Assembly (NCBI GenBank): GCA_022984795.1
Contig: JALIHJ010000046.1
Location: forward strand, 62,001 to 126,000
Direction of reading: 5' to 3'
Length of the DNA: 64,000 nucleotides
Source: Fabrea salina
Lineage: Eukaryota; Ciliophora; Heterotrichea; Heterotrichida; Fabreidae
The first letter of the stretch is position 1, and each line of letters begins with the position of its first letter. Positions 9,177-17,126 of the stretch are shown piece after piece. The position numbers and the translations under genes were made by a program. Under the pieces are notes generated by a model. The model worked only from the letters and a program-made list of their open reading frames with translations. It searched no databases and was not told where the DNA came from.

Positions 9177-11411
9177 ATGTCAGACTACGAAAGTGACTTT
9201 GCAAGCAGTGTAGAGGAGTACAGCCAAGAACTTGCTGACGACTACTACGAAGAAGATTTTGAAAGTGACGACCCTGACCAGTCTAAACACATCCCAGAGC
9301 CTACCAATCACACTTTCCAGAACGCGCATAACTCCACTGTCACACGGGAAAGTTCCCAAGACTCCATCCACCCTAAAAAGCAGTCTAACTATAAACCCCC
9401 TGCTTTTTTGCCTGTGCAGAAAGTCCCCAACGTACCTAGTCCTCAAGTTCCCAGCAAAGAAGTTATTGAAAAACCTCCTAAAAAAGACCTAGAAATCACT
9501 ATGAAGAACATTCCTGAAGCCAGCACTAACCTCAAACACTCTAAAAGCTGGAAAGAGGTTATGGACGAAGTAGCCCAGTCACCTACCAAAGCCAGAGCAC
9601 TACTTAAGAAACTCCAAAAAGAAAATGTTGATTTAAGGGACAACTTGAAAAGACTCAACGAACAAATCAACTCTGTCTTAGAAAAAAACATCAGCAAAAA
9701 AAAACCTGTCCACTCCGGAGAAAACCTGCACGAAGCCTTAAGAAACGCCCAAAAACAACTAAGTAACTACCAAAGAGACAGAAACAACTACTCAAAACGC
9801 TTACAAAAGCTAAATAAACTTGACTTAAAGCAGTTCGAAAAAGAAGTTAAAGAAAAACAAAAAAAGGTCAAAGAACTCGAAAAAGCCAACCACAAACTAG
9901 CTCAAAAAAACAAAACTGTCCAAAACAGAAACCTCTCAACTCCCCCTAAAGTCCGGGAAATGAAAGAGCTACTCAAAGAAAGGTCGGACCTCTACGATAA
10001 AGTCGAGGAGTTACGCGAAAACGCAGAAAAAAACAAAGAACTCCTAGAAAGCCTAGAAGACCAAACAGAAGACTTGTCTGAAAAAAGAGAAAAACTCCAA
10101 GAAATCGCCCACCACTACAACGCAGGCGCCAAAACCACAAGCAGAGAGTTCAAAAAACAACAAAAACTACAAAACAAGTTTGACGTGTTCAAAAGAGAAC
10201 TTGATGTTAAAACGTCTAAGTTCGAAAGCCAAATAAAAACTCTTAAACTTACTGAACAAAAACTCTCCCAAGAAGTTTCAGCTATCAACCGAGTAGGCGC
10301 AGACACTGCTTTGAAAATCAACGAAAAAATATCTGAAATCAAAAGCAACCGAGAAGAACTTGAATCAATCATTGAAGACTGCAAAGGCACTGACTTGGAA
10401 AGGTTCACCAAAAACATGAAGTTAGGTGAAGTGGACCACGAAGAAGCAGAGTTCCAAGCTATAAGGATTTCTAGAAGTGGTAGTAGAAGGTCCAGGCCTT
10501 CTTCTATTCACAGTGAAAGAGACAAACCAAAACCAACTTTCAGAAGTGACTCTCCTGGAAAGCCTCCTTTGCCTAAAAGCACTCAAGAAGAAAGCACCAA
10601 AGAGCTTCCTAGACAAGTCTCACCTAAAGAACCAGTTCCTACCTTTGCCAAACCTAAATTCAACTTTAAGTCAGCCAACCAAGAAGAAAAACCCAAGTCC
10701 ATCTTTGAAGAACTTGACTCCAAAAACCCCCAAAACTCCCCTCCAACCAACGACCCTAACCTTCCTAGCTTTCTGCAAGACACTTCCAAAAACAACCCAC
10801 CTTCCAAACCCAACTTGTCATTTTTAAATGAAAAACCTGAACCAACTAAACCTGACTTGTCTTTTCTCAAAGACTCACAAAAGCCCAAAGAAACTCCTTC
10901 TTTAAAAGAAGAAAAACCTAATGAAAACCTTCCTAGTTTTCTCAGAGATGAAAACACCAAGCCTGCAGAAAAGCCTTTTCCTTCGTTTTTGAAAGATGAT
11001 CCTCCTCAAAAGCCTAACTTCCTTAAAGAAGAGCCTAAAAACCAAGAAAACACTTTCCCTAGTTTCCTCAAAGATGATCCTCCTAAACAGAACAACTTGA
11101 GCTTCTTGCAAAAAGAACCTAAAGAAGAACCCCAAAACCCCTTTCCTTCTTTTCTGCAGTCTGAACCTCAAGAAATCAACCCTATAAAACCTAACGTAAG
11201 TAGAAGACGCAATATACTCAATACTGGCAACTCTCCCCAGAACCAACTTACCTCTCAACCTACCACTCAAGTTACCAACCAATTGGGTAGCCAGTTTAGT
11301 AGTTACACTGAAAACCAACCCAAGCCTCCTGAGCCTAAATCTGCGCCTTTCTTACAGAACAAGCCAACTCCTGGATTTGTAGATGAAGACCTCCAAGAAA
11401 TTATGCTTTAA
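9177..11411 (+). CDS. Coiled-coil protein with repetitive Pro/Lys-rich tail
   Basis: 744 residues. An acidic, Tyr-rich N-terminus (DDYYEEDFESDD) is followed by a disordered segment, a long coiled coil at about residues 135-410, and a low-complexity tail. The tail repeats short PSFLKDDPP / LSFLKD-type peptides (about 8 copies between residues 520 and 670) separated by Lys/Glu/Pro linkers; the recurrent SFL peptides look like a multivalent short linear motif. Transcribed divergently from the coiled-coil gene to its left with 52 nt between starts, so the pair may be co-expressed. No family recognised with confidence; the layout is like ciliary or basal-body coiled-coil proteins. Confidence 0.8.
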   Translation: MSDYESDFASSVEEYSQELADDYYEEDFESDDPDQSKHIPEPTNHTFQNAHNSTVTRESSQDSIHPKKQSNYKPPAFLPVQKVPNVPSPQVPSKEVIEKPPKKDLEITMKNIPEASTNLKHSKSWKEVMDEVAQSPTKARALLKKLQKENVDLRDNLKRLNEQINSVLEKNISKKKPVHSGENLHEALRNAQKQLSNYQRDRNNYSKRLQKLNKLDLKQFEKEVKEKQKKVKELEKANHKLAQKNKTVQNRNLSTPPKVREMKELLKERSDLYDKVEELRENAEKNKELLESLEDQTEDLSEKREKLQEIAHHYNAGAKTTSREFKKQQKLQNKFDVFKRELDVKTSKFESQIKTLKLTEQKLSQEVSAINRVGADTALKINEKISEIKSNREELESIIEDCKGTDLERFTKNMKLGEVDHEEAEFQAIRISRSGSRRSRPSSIHSERDKPKPTFRSDSPGKPPLPKSTQEESTKELPRQVSPKEPVPTFAKPKFNFKSANQEEKPKSIFEELDSKNPQNSPPTNDPNLPSFLQDTSKNNPPSKPNLSFLNEKPEPTKPDLSFLKDSQKPKETPSLKEEKPNENLPSFLRDENTKPAEKPFPSFLKDDPPQKPNFLKEEPKNQENTFPSFLKDDPPKQNNLSFLQKEPKEEPQNPFPSFLQSEPQEINPIKPNVSRRRNILNTGNSPQNQLTSQPTTQVTNQLGSQFSSYTENQPKPPEPKSAPFLQNKPTPGFVDEDLQEIML

Positions 11412-11437
11412 TTTTGCAATGTAGTACACTTAATAAT

Positions 11438-12925
11438 ATGGAGCTCAACCCTATACTAAGCTTAGATGTTGGAGGCAAAATCTTCAAAACCCTTAGAGAA
11501 ACCATCATGAAACACCCCCAAAGTACCTTAGCAAAGGTAATCATGGGTAAAGACCCCAATAACATGATCATAATTGAAAACACATACTTTTTTGACAGGA
11601 ATCCCGACTATTTCCGAGTAGTTTTAGACTATATGAGAACTGGCAAAATATTTCTTCCAAGCAATTTGCTAGAATCACAATTGCAAGAAGAACTTAAGTT
11701 TTGGGGTTTCAGCCACAATCAAACTCCAGAAGAAACTATACACCCTACTTTAGTTACAGATGAAAACATACAGCCTACTCTAGTTGCAGAGGAAAACATA
11801 CAGCCTACTCTAGTTGCAGAGGAAAACATACACCCTACTCTAATTGCAGAGGAAAACATACAGCCTACTCTAGTTGCAGAAGAAACTATACAACCTACTC
11901 TAGTTGCAGAGGAAAACATACAACCTACTTTAATCGCAGAGGAAAACATACAGCCTACTCTAGTTGCAGAAGACCAAGTCCAACCCACACTCGTAGCTGA
12001 AAACCTTATTAGGACCCCTCCTGCAACGCCTACTGCTAGGTCTCCACAAGAAAAAACTCCTGAAGAAGACATTTTAACAAGTCTTCTGCCCGAAAACTCC
12101 CAACCCCGCCAGCTACCCTGGCAGAAAAAAGACACTCCCAAAAAAACCAAAAAACCTACCAACAAAACCCCTCCAAGTGAAAGTTCAGACTTCTACTCTT
12201 CAGATGAGTCTTTCACACGAAAAAAGCGAAAACCTACTCCCAAACAGCCAACTCCACAAAAAAGAACTCGAAACACCAGGGCTTCTAAAAAGAGCTCACT
12301 CCCTGACACCCAAGAACTTGAAAAAGCTTTAACCCAAGTAGAAAGCTACAGAGTAATGCTATCAGGGTACTCGCCACAAGACAAGAAAAAACTTGAAAAG
12401 TACATTAAAGAACTTGGAGGGACAGTAGTGGACTCTTTCAGCCAGAACCCAAATGCACTTGTCATGGAAAAGTACGTGAGAACTCTTAAGTTCTTGGAAG
12501 CTTTAAACAGAGGAGTAGAGATTCTGGGGTCTTTGTGGGTAACAGACTCCTACAAAATTAAGGACTGGCAAGACACTTCTAAGTACTTACTTTGTGAAGA
12601 AAACAAAGAATTCAACTACAAAGAGTCAATTCAAAAAGCCAGGAAACAGAAACTACTTGAAGGCTGGAAAGTCTGGGTAAGTCCTCACATACAACCAAGC
12701 CGCAGCGAAATCCAAGAGTTAGTGCAGTCTGCAGGGGGAGAAGTCCTTAAACAAGAACCTAACCACCCCCAAGAAAAGCTACTTGTTCTGAGTTCCAACG
12801 ACCTCAAAGACAAGCGAGTTAACCTCAACTTGAAGAAAAGAGGATTCCACCCCTACAACAAAGAGTTGTTTTTGTCAGGAGTACTCAAACAGAAACTAGA
12901 GTTCAAAGAAGATTACAAACTTTAA
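11438..12925 (+). CDS. BTB/T1 (KCTD-type) domain fused to tandem BRCT domains
   Basis: 495 residues from the ATG at 11438. Residues about 5-97 form a T1/KCTD-type BTB fold (LSLDVGGKIFKTLRETI, then NTYFFDRNPDYFRVVLDYMRTGK), which tetramerises or pentamerises and often binds cullin-3. Residues 99-188 are nine 10-residue repeats of ENIQPTLVAE type. A basic Ser/Pro-rich linker follows, then from about residue 304 two BRCT domains: GYSPQDKKKLEKYIKELGG and ILGSLWVTDSYK in the first, WKVWVSPHIQPSRSEIQELV and AGGEV in the second. The tandem pair resembles MDC1/PTIP-type phosphopeptide readers. Role inferred: an oligomeric DNA-damage adaptor, perhaps a substrate receptor for ubiquitin ligase. I know of no family with this domain order. 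Confidence 0.85.
   Translation: MELNPILSLDVGGKIFKTLRETIMKHPQSTLAKVIMGKDPNNMIIIENTYFFDRNPDYFRVVLDYMRTGKIFLPSNLLESQLQEELKFWGFSHNQTPEETIHPTLVTDENIQPTLVAEENIQPTLVAEENIHPTLIAEENIQPTLVAEETIQPTLVAEENIQPTLIAEENIQPTLVAEDQVQPTLVAENLIRTPPATPTARSPQEKTPEEDILTSLLPENSQPRQLPWQKKDTPKKTKKPTNKTPPSESSDFYSSDESFTRKKRKPTPKQPTPQKRTRNTRASKKSSLPDTQELEKALTQVESYRVMLSGYSPQDKKKLEKYIKELGGTVVDSFSQNPNALVMEKYVRTLKFLEALNRGVEILGSLWVTDSYKIKDWQDTSKYLLCEENKEFNYKESIQKARKQKLLEGWKVWVSPHIQPSRSEIQELVQSAGGEVLKQEPNHPQEKLLVLSSNDLKDKRVNLNLKKRGFHPYNKELFLSGVLKQKLEFKEDYKL
11732..12001 (+). repeat. Coding minisatellite, nine 30-bp units
   Basis: Nine in-frame 30-bp units encode E-[NT]-I-[QH]-P-T-L-[VI]-A-E, the first (ETIHPTLVTD) and last (DQVQPTLVAE) being the most diverged. 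Inner units are nearly identical at DNA level, which implies recent expansion or homogenisation. Each unit holds one TL pair after Pro. Confidence 0.95.
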
Positions 12926-12929
12926 TAAC

Positions 12930-13215
12930 TTAAAACTCTTGTCTAAAAGGGTGTCTTTTAGAAAAGGCCCAGTACAAAGCAAGGCCAGGAATGTATATAA
13001 CACAAAACAAACCAACAACTTTCAATCCAGCAGGAATGCCCTGCTGAGACATCAGGTGGTTGCTAAACACGTAGAACGCGTACTTAGGTGGCTTTTCACG
13101 CACTGTGTGGATCTTTTTAACAGAAAGCAACTTCATGAGCTCGAAAGTCTACAGGAGTTATTTTCTCAAGCCATTTGTAGTATGTAGGAGGGAGCCGTGT
13201 GTCTAATAGTCCCAT
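12930..13215 (-). CDS. Small single-pass membrane protein, apparent frameshift
   Basis: The first part starts at ATG 13215 (MGLLDTRLPPTYYKWLEK) and runs 32 codons to a TAA at 13117-13119. The second part continues in the +1 frame from about 13120 with KKIHTVREKPPKYAFYVF and a hydrophobic segment (VVGLFCVIYIPGLALYW), ending RHPFRQEF. Together they make about 95 residues with one membrane span and basic flanks, like a small organelle membrane subunit. The start at 13215 leaves 19 nt to the divergent phosphatase start, as expected in this compact genome, whereas the downstream ATG at 13136 would leave an unusual 98-nt gap. A single extra base, or a 19-nt intron (GTTGCTTTCTGTTAAAAAG), could explain the phase change; neither is proven. 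Confidence 0.6.
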
Positions 13216-13234
13216 TTATAAAGTAGGAGTAAAT

Positions 13235-13735
13235 ATGGAGTTTGTTGAAGATGACTTTGACATCGATGGGTTCTTAGAAGACTCAACAGTCCCAGTTCAC
13301 CAAATAGAAGACAACTTGTTTTTAGGCAACATAGAGAGTGCTAAAAACCAAGAACTACTCAAAGCCCATAACATCCAAAGTATAGTGCAGTGCTTGGGTT
13401 CGCCTTCTCTTGTGCCACAATTCCCAGAAATAGAGTACCACATAATCCCTATAGACGACACAGAAAGTGCTGATATTGGTTCCTTTGTACCAATGGCAGT
13501 TGGGTTCATCCACAATTCCATAAAGCAAAATAAAAACGTTTTAGTACACTGTGCAGCAGGAGTTTCAAGAAGTGCCAGCATTACTATTTCTTACATTATG
13601 GCCAAGTACCAACTTCCTTTCCAAGAAGCTTTTCAGTTTGTTAGGTCAAAAAGAAGGTGCATATGTCCTAACAAAGGCTTCAGAATGCAACTATGCAGTT
13701 TTGACTTAAAAGACCTAGCAAGTTATGTCAACTAA
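13235..13735 (+). CDS. Dual-specificity protein phosphatase
   Basis: 166 residues from ATG 13235 (MEFVEDDFDIDG). DUSP fold with the general-acid loop Asp in PIDDTES, the P-loop HCAAGVSRSAS (HCxxGxxR complete, so active) and the following helix SITISYIMAK. No extra domains, so it is an atypical DUSP removing phosphate from Tyr/Thr of kinases or other targets. The acidic N-terminus is unique. An inactive relative lies at 35679-36389. Confidence 0.92.
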   Translation: MEFVEDDFDIDGFLEDSTVPVHQIEDNLFLGNIESAKNQELLKAHNIQSIVQCLGSPSLVPQFPEIEYHIIPIDDTESADIGSFVPMAVGFIHNSIKQNKNVLVHCAAGVSRSASITISYIMAKYQLPFQEAFQFVRSKRRCICPNKGFRMQLCSFDLKDLASYVN

Positions 13736-13743
13736 CTAATAAT

Positions 13744-14121
13744 ATGGATTCCCTTGACGACTCAAAGTCAATAGAGCTAAAAACTTTTAATGGAGAGACA
13801 AAACCCGAAGTGTCCTCACAAGAAACTTCTCCAACACCCTTGCAAGCTTCCCCTCAAAGGGCCCCAGAAGTGCCCTTTCAACCATCAGAAGGAATGAAAG
13901 TGACTCCTTGTTCATATTGTAGGCTAAACTTGCAACACCCCGAAAGTGCTTATTTTGTTCAGTGTCCTTCGTGTAAAGCAATGACTGCAGCAAGAGCCCT
14001 AAACTCAATGTGCTGTTGTTTTTGCAGAAGACTAGTGTACTACCCAGCAGAAGCCAGTTTTGTAAGGTGTTCATGCGGGTCCACGTTCAACATTATGTCA
14101 CAAGCTTCGAACAATAATTAA
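13744..14121 (+). CDS. Protein with two LSD1-type zinc fingers
   Basis: 125 residues. A disordered Ser/Pro-rich N-terminal half precedes two Cys4 zinc ribbons: CSYC...VQCPSC (residues about 57-80) and CCFC...VRCSCG (about 95-117). The pattern CxxCxxxLxxPxxAxxVxC is that of LSD1 zinc fingers, known from plant cell-death regulators and metacaspases and common as small proteins in protists. The partner is unknown. Lies 8 nt after the phosphatase gene on the same strand. Confidence 0.8.
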   Translation: MDSLDDSKSIELKTFNGETKPEVSSQETSPTPLQASPQRAPEVPFQPSEGMKVTPCSYCRLNLQHPESAYFVQCPSCKAMTAARALNSMCCCFCRRLVYYPAEASFVRCSCGSTFNIMSQASNNN

Positions 14122-14135
14122 CTTTATAAACTTTA

Positions 14136-14876
14136 ATGAAAAAGAAAACTTTTTCTAACATTCCCACTTCATTCCTCCAGAAAACCTACGAAATGCTTGA
14201 AGACGAGTCTTTGAAAGAAACAATATGCTGGAACGATGACGGTGATGCCTTCATTATTAAAAACATCAACGAGTTCAGTGAAGCTGTGCTTCCTCGCTAC
14301 TTCAAACACAACAACTTGGCTTCTTTCGTCAGGCAACTCAACATGTACGACTTCCACAAGTGCAGAAACACAGGCTATGACCACGTCTTCAAGCACCCTT
14401 TATTTATCCGTGGCCGCTTTGACCTGCTAAAAGACATCACTAGAAAGACTTCTGAGTCGAACTGGTCACTCATCCCTAGAAACTCAATATCCAACTCAGA
14501 ACTTTCGCCCTTGCTGCAGAAGTTGTACCAGTTGCACAAGCGAGGACTCTCTTCAGAAGCCCAAATAAAAACCCTGGAACAAAAAGTTGCTGAACTTACT
14601 GAGCAGAATAAGATGCTAGTCAACCAACTCATGGAAAGCCGGGACCGAATGAAGAAGATTGAAAACGTTTTAATGATGATGGCTAACTACATGCAGTCGC
14701 AGAACGGAGCAGAGTTTAAGTTTTCTGTAGAGCCTAGTGAAAGCTACTTGCCTATAACTCACGTCCAACCGCCTAAAAAGCACGAGTTTTGGGAAGAACT
14801 GGAGCCTCAGCAAGACCTTTTTGAAGAAGACTTATGCTTTGACGAAGATAAGCTAGATTTTTTGTTAGATTCTTAA
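14136..14876 (+). CDS. HSF: Heat shock transcription factor
   Basis: 246 residues. The HSF-type winged-helix DNA-binding domain covers about residues 8-105: PTSFLQKTYEMLEDE at the start, recognition helix NNLASFVRQLNMYDFHK, then FKHPLFIRGRFDLL. A heptad repeat (about 140-185, QIKTLEQKVAELTEQ) provides trimerisation. The C-terminus is acidic with Phe/Leu (DLFEEDLCFDEDKLDFLL), like an activation domain. Shorter than animal HSFs but complete in its domains. It should bind nGAAn arrays and activate chaperone genes. Stop lies 14 nt before the convergent membrane-protein gene. Confidence 0.95.
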   Translation: MKKKTFSNIPTSFLQKTYEMLEDESLKETICWNDDGDAFIIKNINEFSEAVLPRYFKHNNLASFVRQLNMYDFHKCRNTGYDHVFKHPLFIRGRFDLLKDITRKTSESNWSLIPRNSISNSELSPLLQKLYQLHKRGLSSEAQIKTLEQKVAELTEQNKMLVNQLMESRDRMKKIENVLMMMANYMQSQNGAEFKFSVEPSESYLPITHVQPPKKHEFWEELEPQQDLFEEDLCFDEDKLDFLLDS

Positions 14877-14890
14877 TTGTATTTATTACA

Positions 14891-16201
14891 CTAAGGTCTG
14901 GACACCATCTCAATGCTTTTTTCTTCTTCTTCGTGTGAGAGTTCTGAGTCTTGGATTTCTTCTATGTAAGCCAGCATTTTGGAGTGCGAGTTCAACCTCC
15001 AAACCACCATTACACTCAGCACTCCTAAAAAGAATATAACATCCCACACTCCTATAAACAACCAGTGCCACATCCACACTTGCTCAAAGTGGAACAAAAG
15101 CCTCACTAAACTCTCCGTGACCGTCCAAAGCACACACACTGTCCCTGATATTCCTAACACCCACCCAAACTGAGTTAAAAGTTTGAGCTTGTAGAGCTGT
15201 CCTTGGTTTGTAAGCTTTGAAAACGACCTAATAAGCCAGGAGTAAATGTAGTAAAAAATAAGAGTGTTGAGGAGTATCAAAGGAAAACTCAGCATTGTGA
15301 GCAAAGCAGTTTCTCTGACTCCGTTTGTTTTAACTGCTGTTTCGTAGAGTAAGCTGAACACAAAGTAAAAAGCGCCTATTGTTATGATTCTAGGCCTTGC
15401 AGAGCCCAAAGAAGGCCTTGTAACTCCCCAACCCTTTGCTGCACTTAGCAGTAAAGTTCTGCAAATACTGTCTCTGACTGCTTTAAGGAGTATTGCTGCT
15501 AAGCACGCCCAAATGTTCCTTGTGCCCACCAAATTAAAGGCTTCTAAGTCTGCAAAGTTCAAACCACACTCTACTAAACACAAGGCAAGTATGCAAGGAA
15601 TCCAGTACTTCTGCACAGTTATTGCTGTTTCTTTGTAAACCAAAAGCAAAGCAACCCAAATGCACAGTACTGCAAGGTAAAGCAGTCCTAAGCCTATGTA
15701 AAACTAAGTAAAACTTACAGGTATCAGAGCAAACAACTCAGCTGGCACATGTCCAAAAGAATTCAACCAAGAAACCCTTAAAGACAATTGGAAGGGTTCT
15801 TCGTCACAGCTAACTAAAGCAATAGAGTAAACGTCTGTTGAGTGGATGTGCCTAATCAGAGTAGGCTTTAAAGGCAAAGCTAAGTTCTTAAGGCTAGAAG
15901 GAAGGTCTAGTTTCCCTTCGCAAGTGCTGCAGCAAGGACTCCTGATGTATCTGGTGCTAGTTTTATTTTGGTACTTAGAGAGCTCTTTCAGTTCAACAGA
16001 GTTAAAAATCATAGAGTAGGTGTAAGGATGTCGGGGGCCACTAGTCGAGACTTGAATGTAGGGGTTTTTGTTTCCATAAGTGTCTGCTTTAGAGTACATT
16101 GGAATTCTTTCAAGAATAAGCATTTCTGGAGGAGTAACTTCTTGTTCGACTTGAATCACAGAAGCTTTGCTCAGGCAGAGAAAAAATAACAGTCTCAGCA
16201 T
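14891..16201 (-). CDS. GOST-family seven-TM protein (TMEM87/GPR107-like)
   Basis: Exon 1 is 15719-16201, the 15-nt intron GTAAGTTTTACTTAG is 15704-15718, exon 2 is 14891-15703; 431 residues. A signal peptide (MLRLLFFLCLSKASV) is followed by a lumenal domain of about 145 residues with a CCSTC cluster, then seven membrane segments. The GWGVTRPSLG stretch between spans is diagnostic of the Lung-7TM/GOST family. Members sit in the Golgi or plasma membrane and act in trafficking or as carrier-chaperones. The cytosolic tail is acidic (SELSHEEEEKSIE). The intron lies just before the first span. Confidence 0.9.
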
Positions 16202-16209
16202 CTTTAAAA

Positions 16210-17100
16210 TTACTTAAGTTCCCAGTTAATGATGATCTTGAAGATTCCTGAGGAGTGGTAGCCCACAGTGTAGAAATCTGGAATTTCTAGGGCTTCTGCC
16301 ATTTTGGCTCGGTGGGACTTAATTTCCTTTAAGTTCATACCATACCTGATAAAAGCTTGAGTCATGCCTTCTTTAGACAGCAAACCTAGTACAGAGCTTT
16401 TGAGGTCGTCCAAGTCACATTTGCTGTCTAGTCCCAAACTTACAATGTAAATCAATCCTAGCTTAATGGCAAGGTCACTGTAAGTCTTTTCTTTGTCAAT
16501 GATCTTGTTCATGGTTTTAACTAAGTCACCAATGCTTTCAGTGAGTTCAGGCAGTTTTTGCACACATTCTCCATTCATAGAGGTTTCTGCTATTCCATCA
16601 ATGAAACCAGTTGTATAGTCGGTAACTGCTTTTTCGGGAATTCTAAAAGGACTTTGGGCTTTGTCCAAAAACATATGCAGGGCCTTTCCTAGGTGAATTC
16701 CAGCTTCACGTGGGTCGTCAGTGGTGAATACTTTTTTCATTTCTTTGGGAAGGCTAATTAGGTGGGAAATGATTTGCCTGGTGAAGATTTTAACATCAAT
16801 AGAGTAGAGCGCAGCAAGCATGCTTTTGAGCTCAGGGGTGTGGCACTCCAAGTACTCTGTGAAGGAAAGGTCAATTAGTTCCTGAGTATTCATATAAAGC
16901 TTGATGAAGTCATTCGTGCGCAGTCCTTCAAGAGCAGAAGCGACAACGTCCATGTAGTTGTTCATCCACTCAGGGTCCAAACAGTCGTCGCCCAACTGGA
17001 CCTCTGTTCCCTGAAAGCCAGTCAGAACTCCTTCGAGGAATTCTTTGGTGAAAGAGGCCTGGGCTGCGAAGATTAGACTTAAAACTCCTAGAACTTTCAT
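16210..17100 (-). CDS. Secreted protein with probable internal duplication
   Basis: 296 residues with a signal peptide (MKVLGVLSLIFAAQAS). The mature part is helical and seems to hold two related halves: each begins with a G-[VF]-x-x-G stretch, then a Cys (in DDCLDPEW and in NGECVQKLPEL) and, about 40 residues on, a second Cys before L-K-S (ECHTPELKSML and KCDLDDLKSSVL). No transmembrane span follows, so it is lumenal or secreted. I do not recognise the family; it looks ciliate-specific. Confidence 0.8.
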   Translation of the reverse strand: MKVLGVLSLIFAAQASFTKEFLEGVLTGFQGTEVQLGDDCLDPEWMNNYMDVVASALEGLRTNDFIKLYMNTQELIDLSFTEYLECHTPELKSMLAALYSIDVKIFTRQIISHLISLPKEMKKVFTTDDPREAGIHLGKALHMFLDKAQSPFRIPEKAVTDYTTGFIDGIAETSMNGECVQKLPELTESIGDLVKTMNKIIDKEKTYSDLAIKLGLIYIVSLGLDSKCDLDDLKSSVLGLLSKEGMTQAFIRYGMNLKEIKSHRAKMAEALEIPDFYTVGYHSSGIFKIIINWELK

Positions 17101-17126
17101 TTTATTTCAACCATTTCAAACTAAGA

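Noticed and set aside
11414-11437. Earlier start of the BTB-BRCT protein
   Set aside because: The upstream codons begin with TTG, and no ATG precedes MELNP at 11438.
11732-12001. CRISPR-like array
   Set aside because: Units are contiguous without spacers, in frame, and inside a protein-coding gene of a eukaryote.
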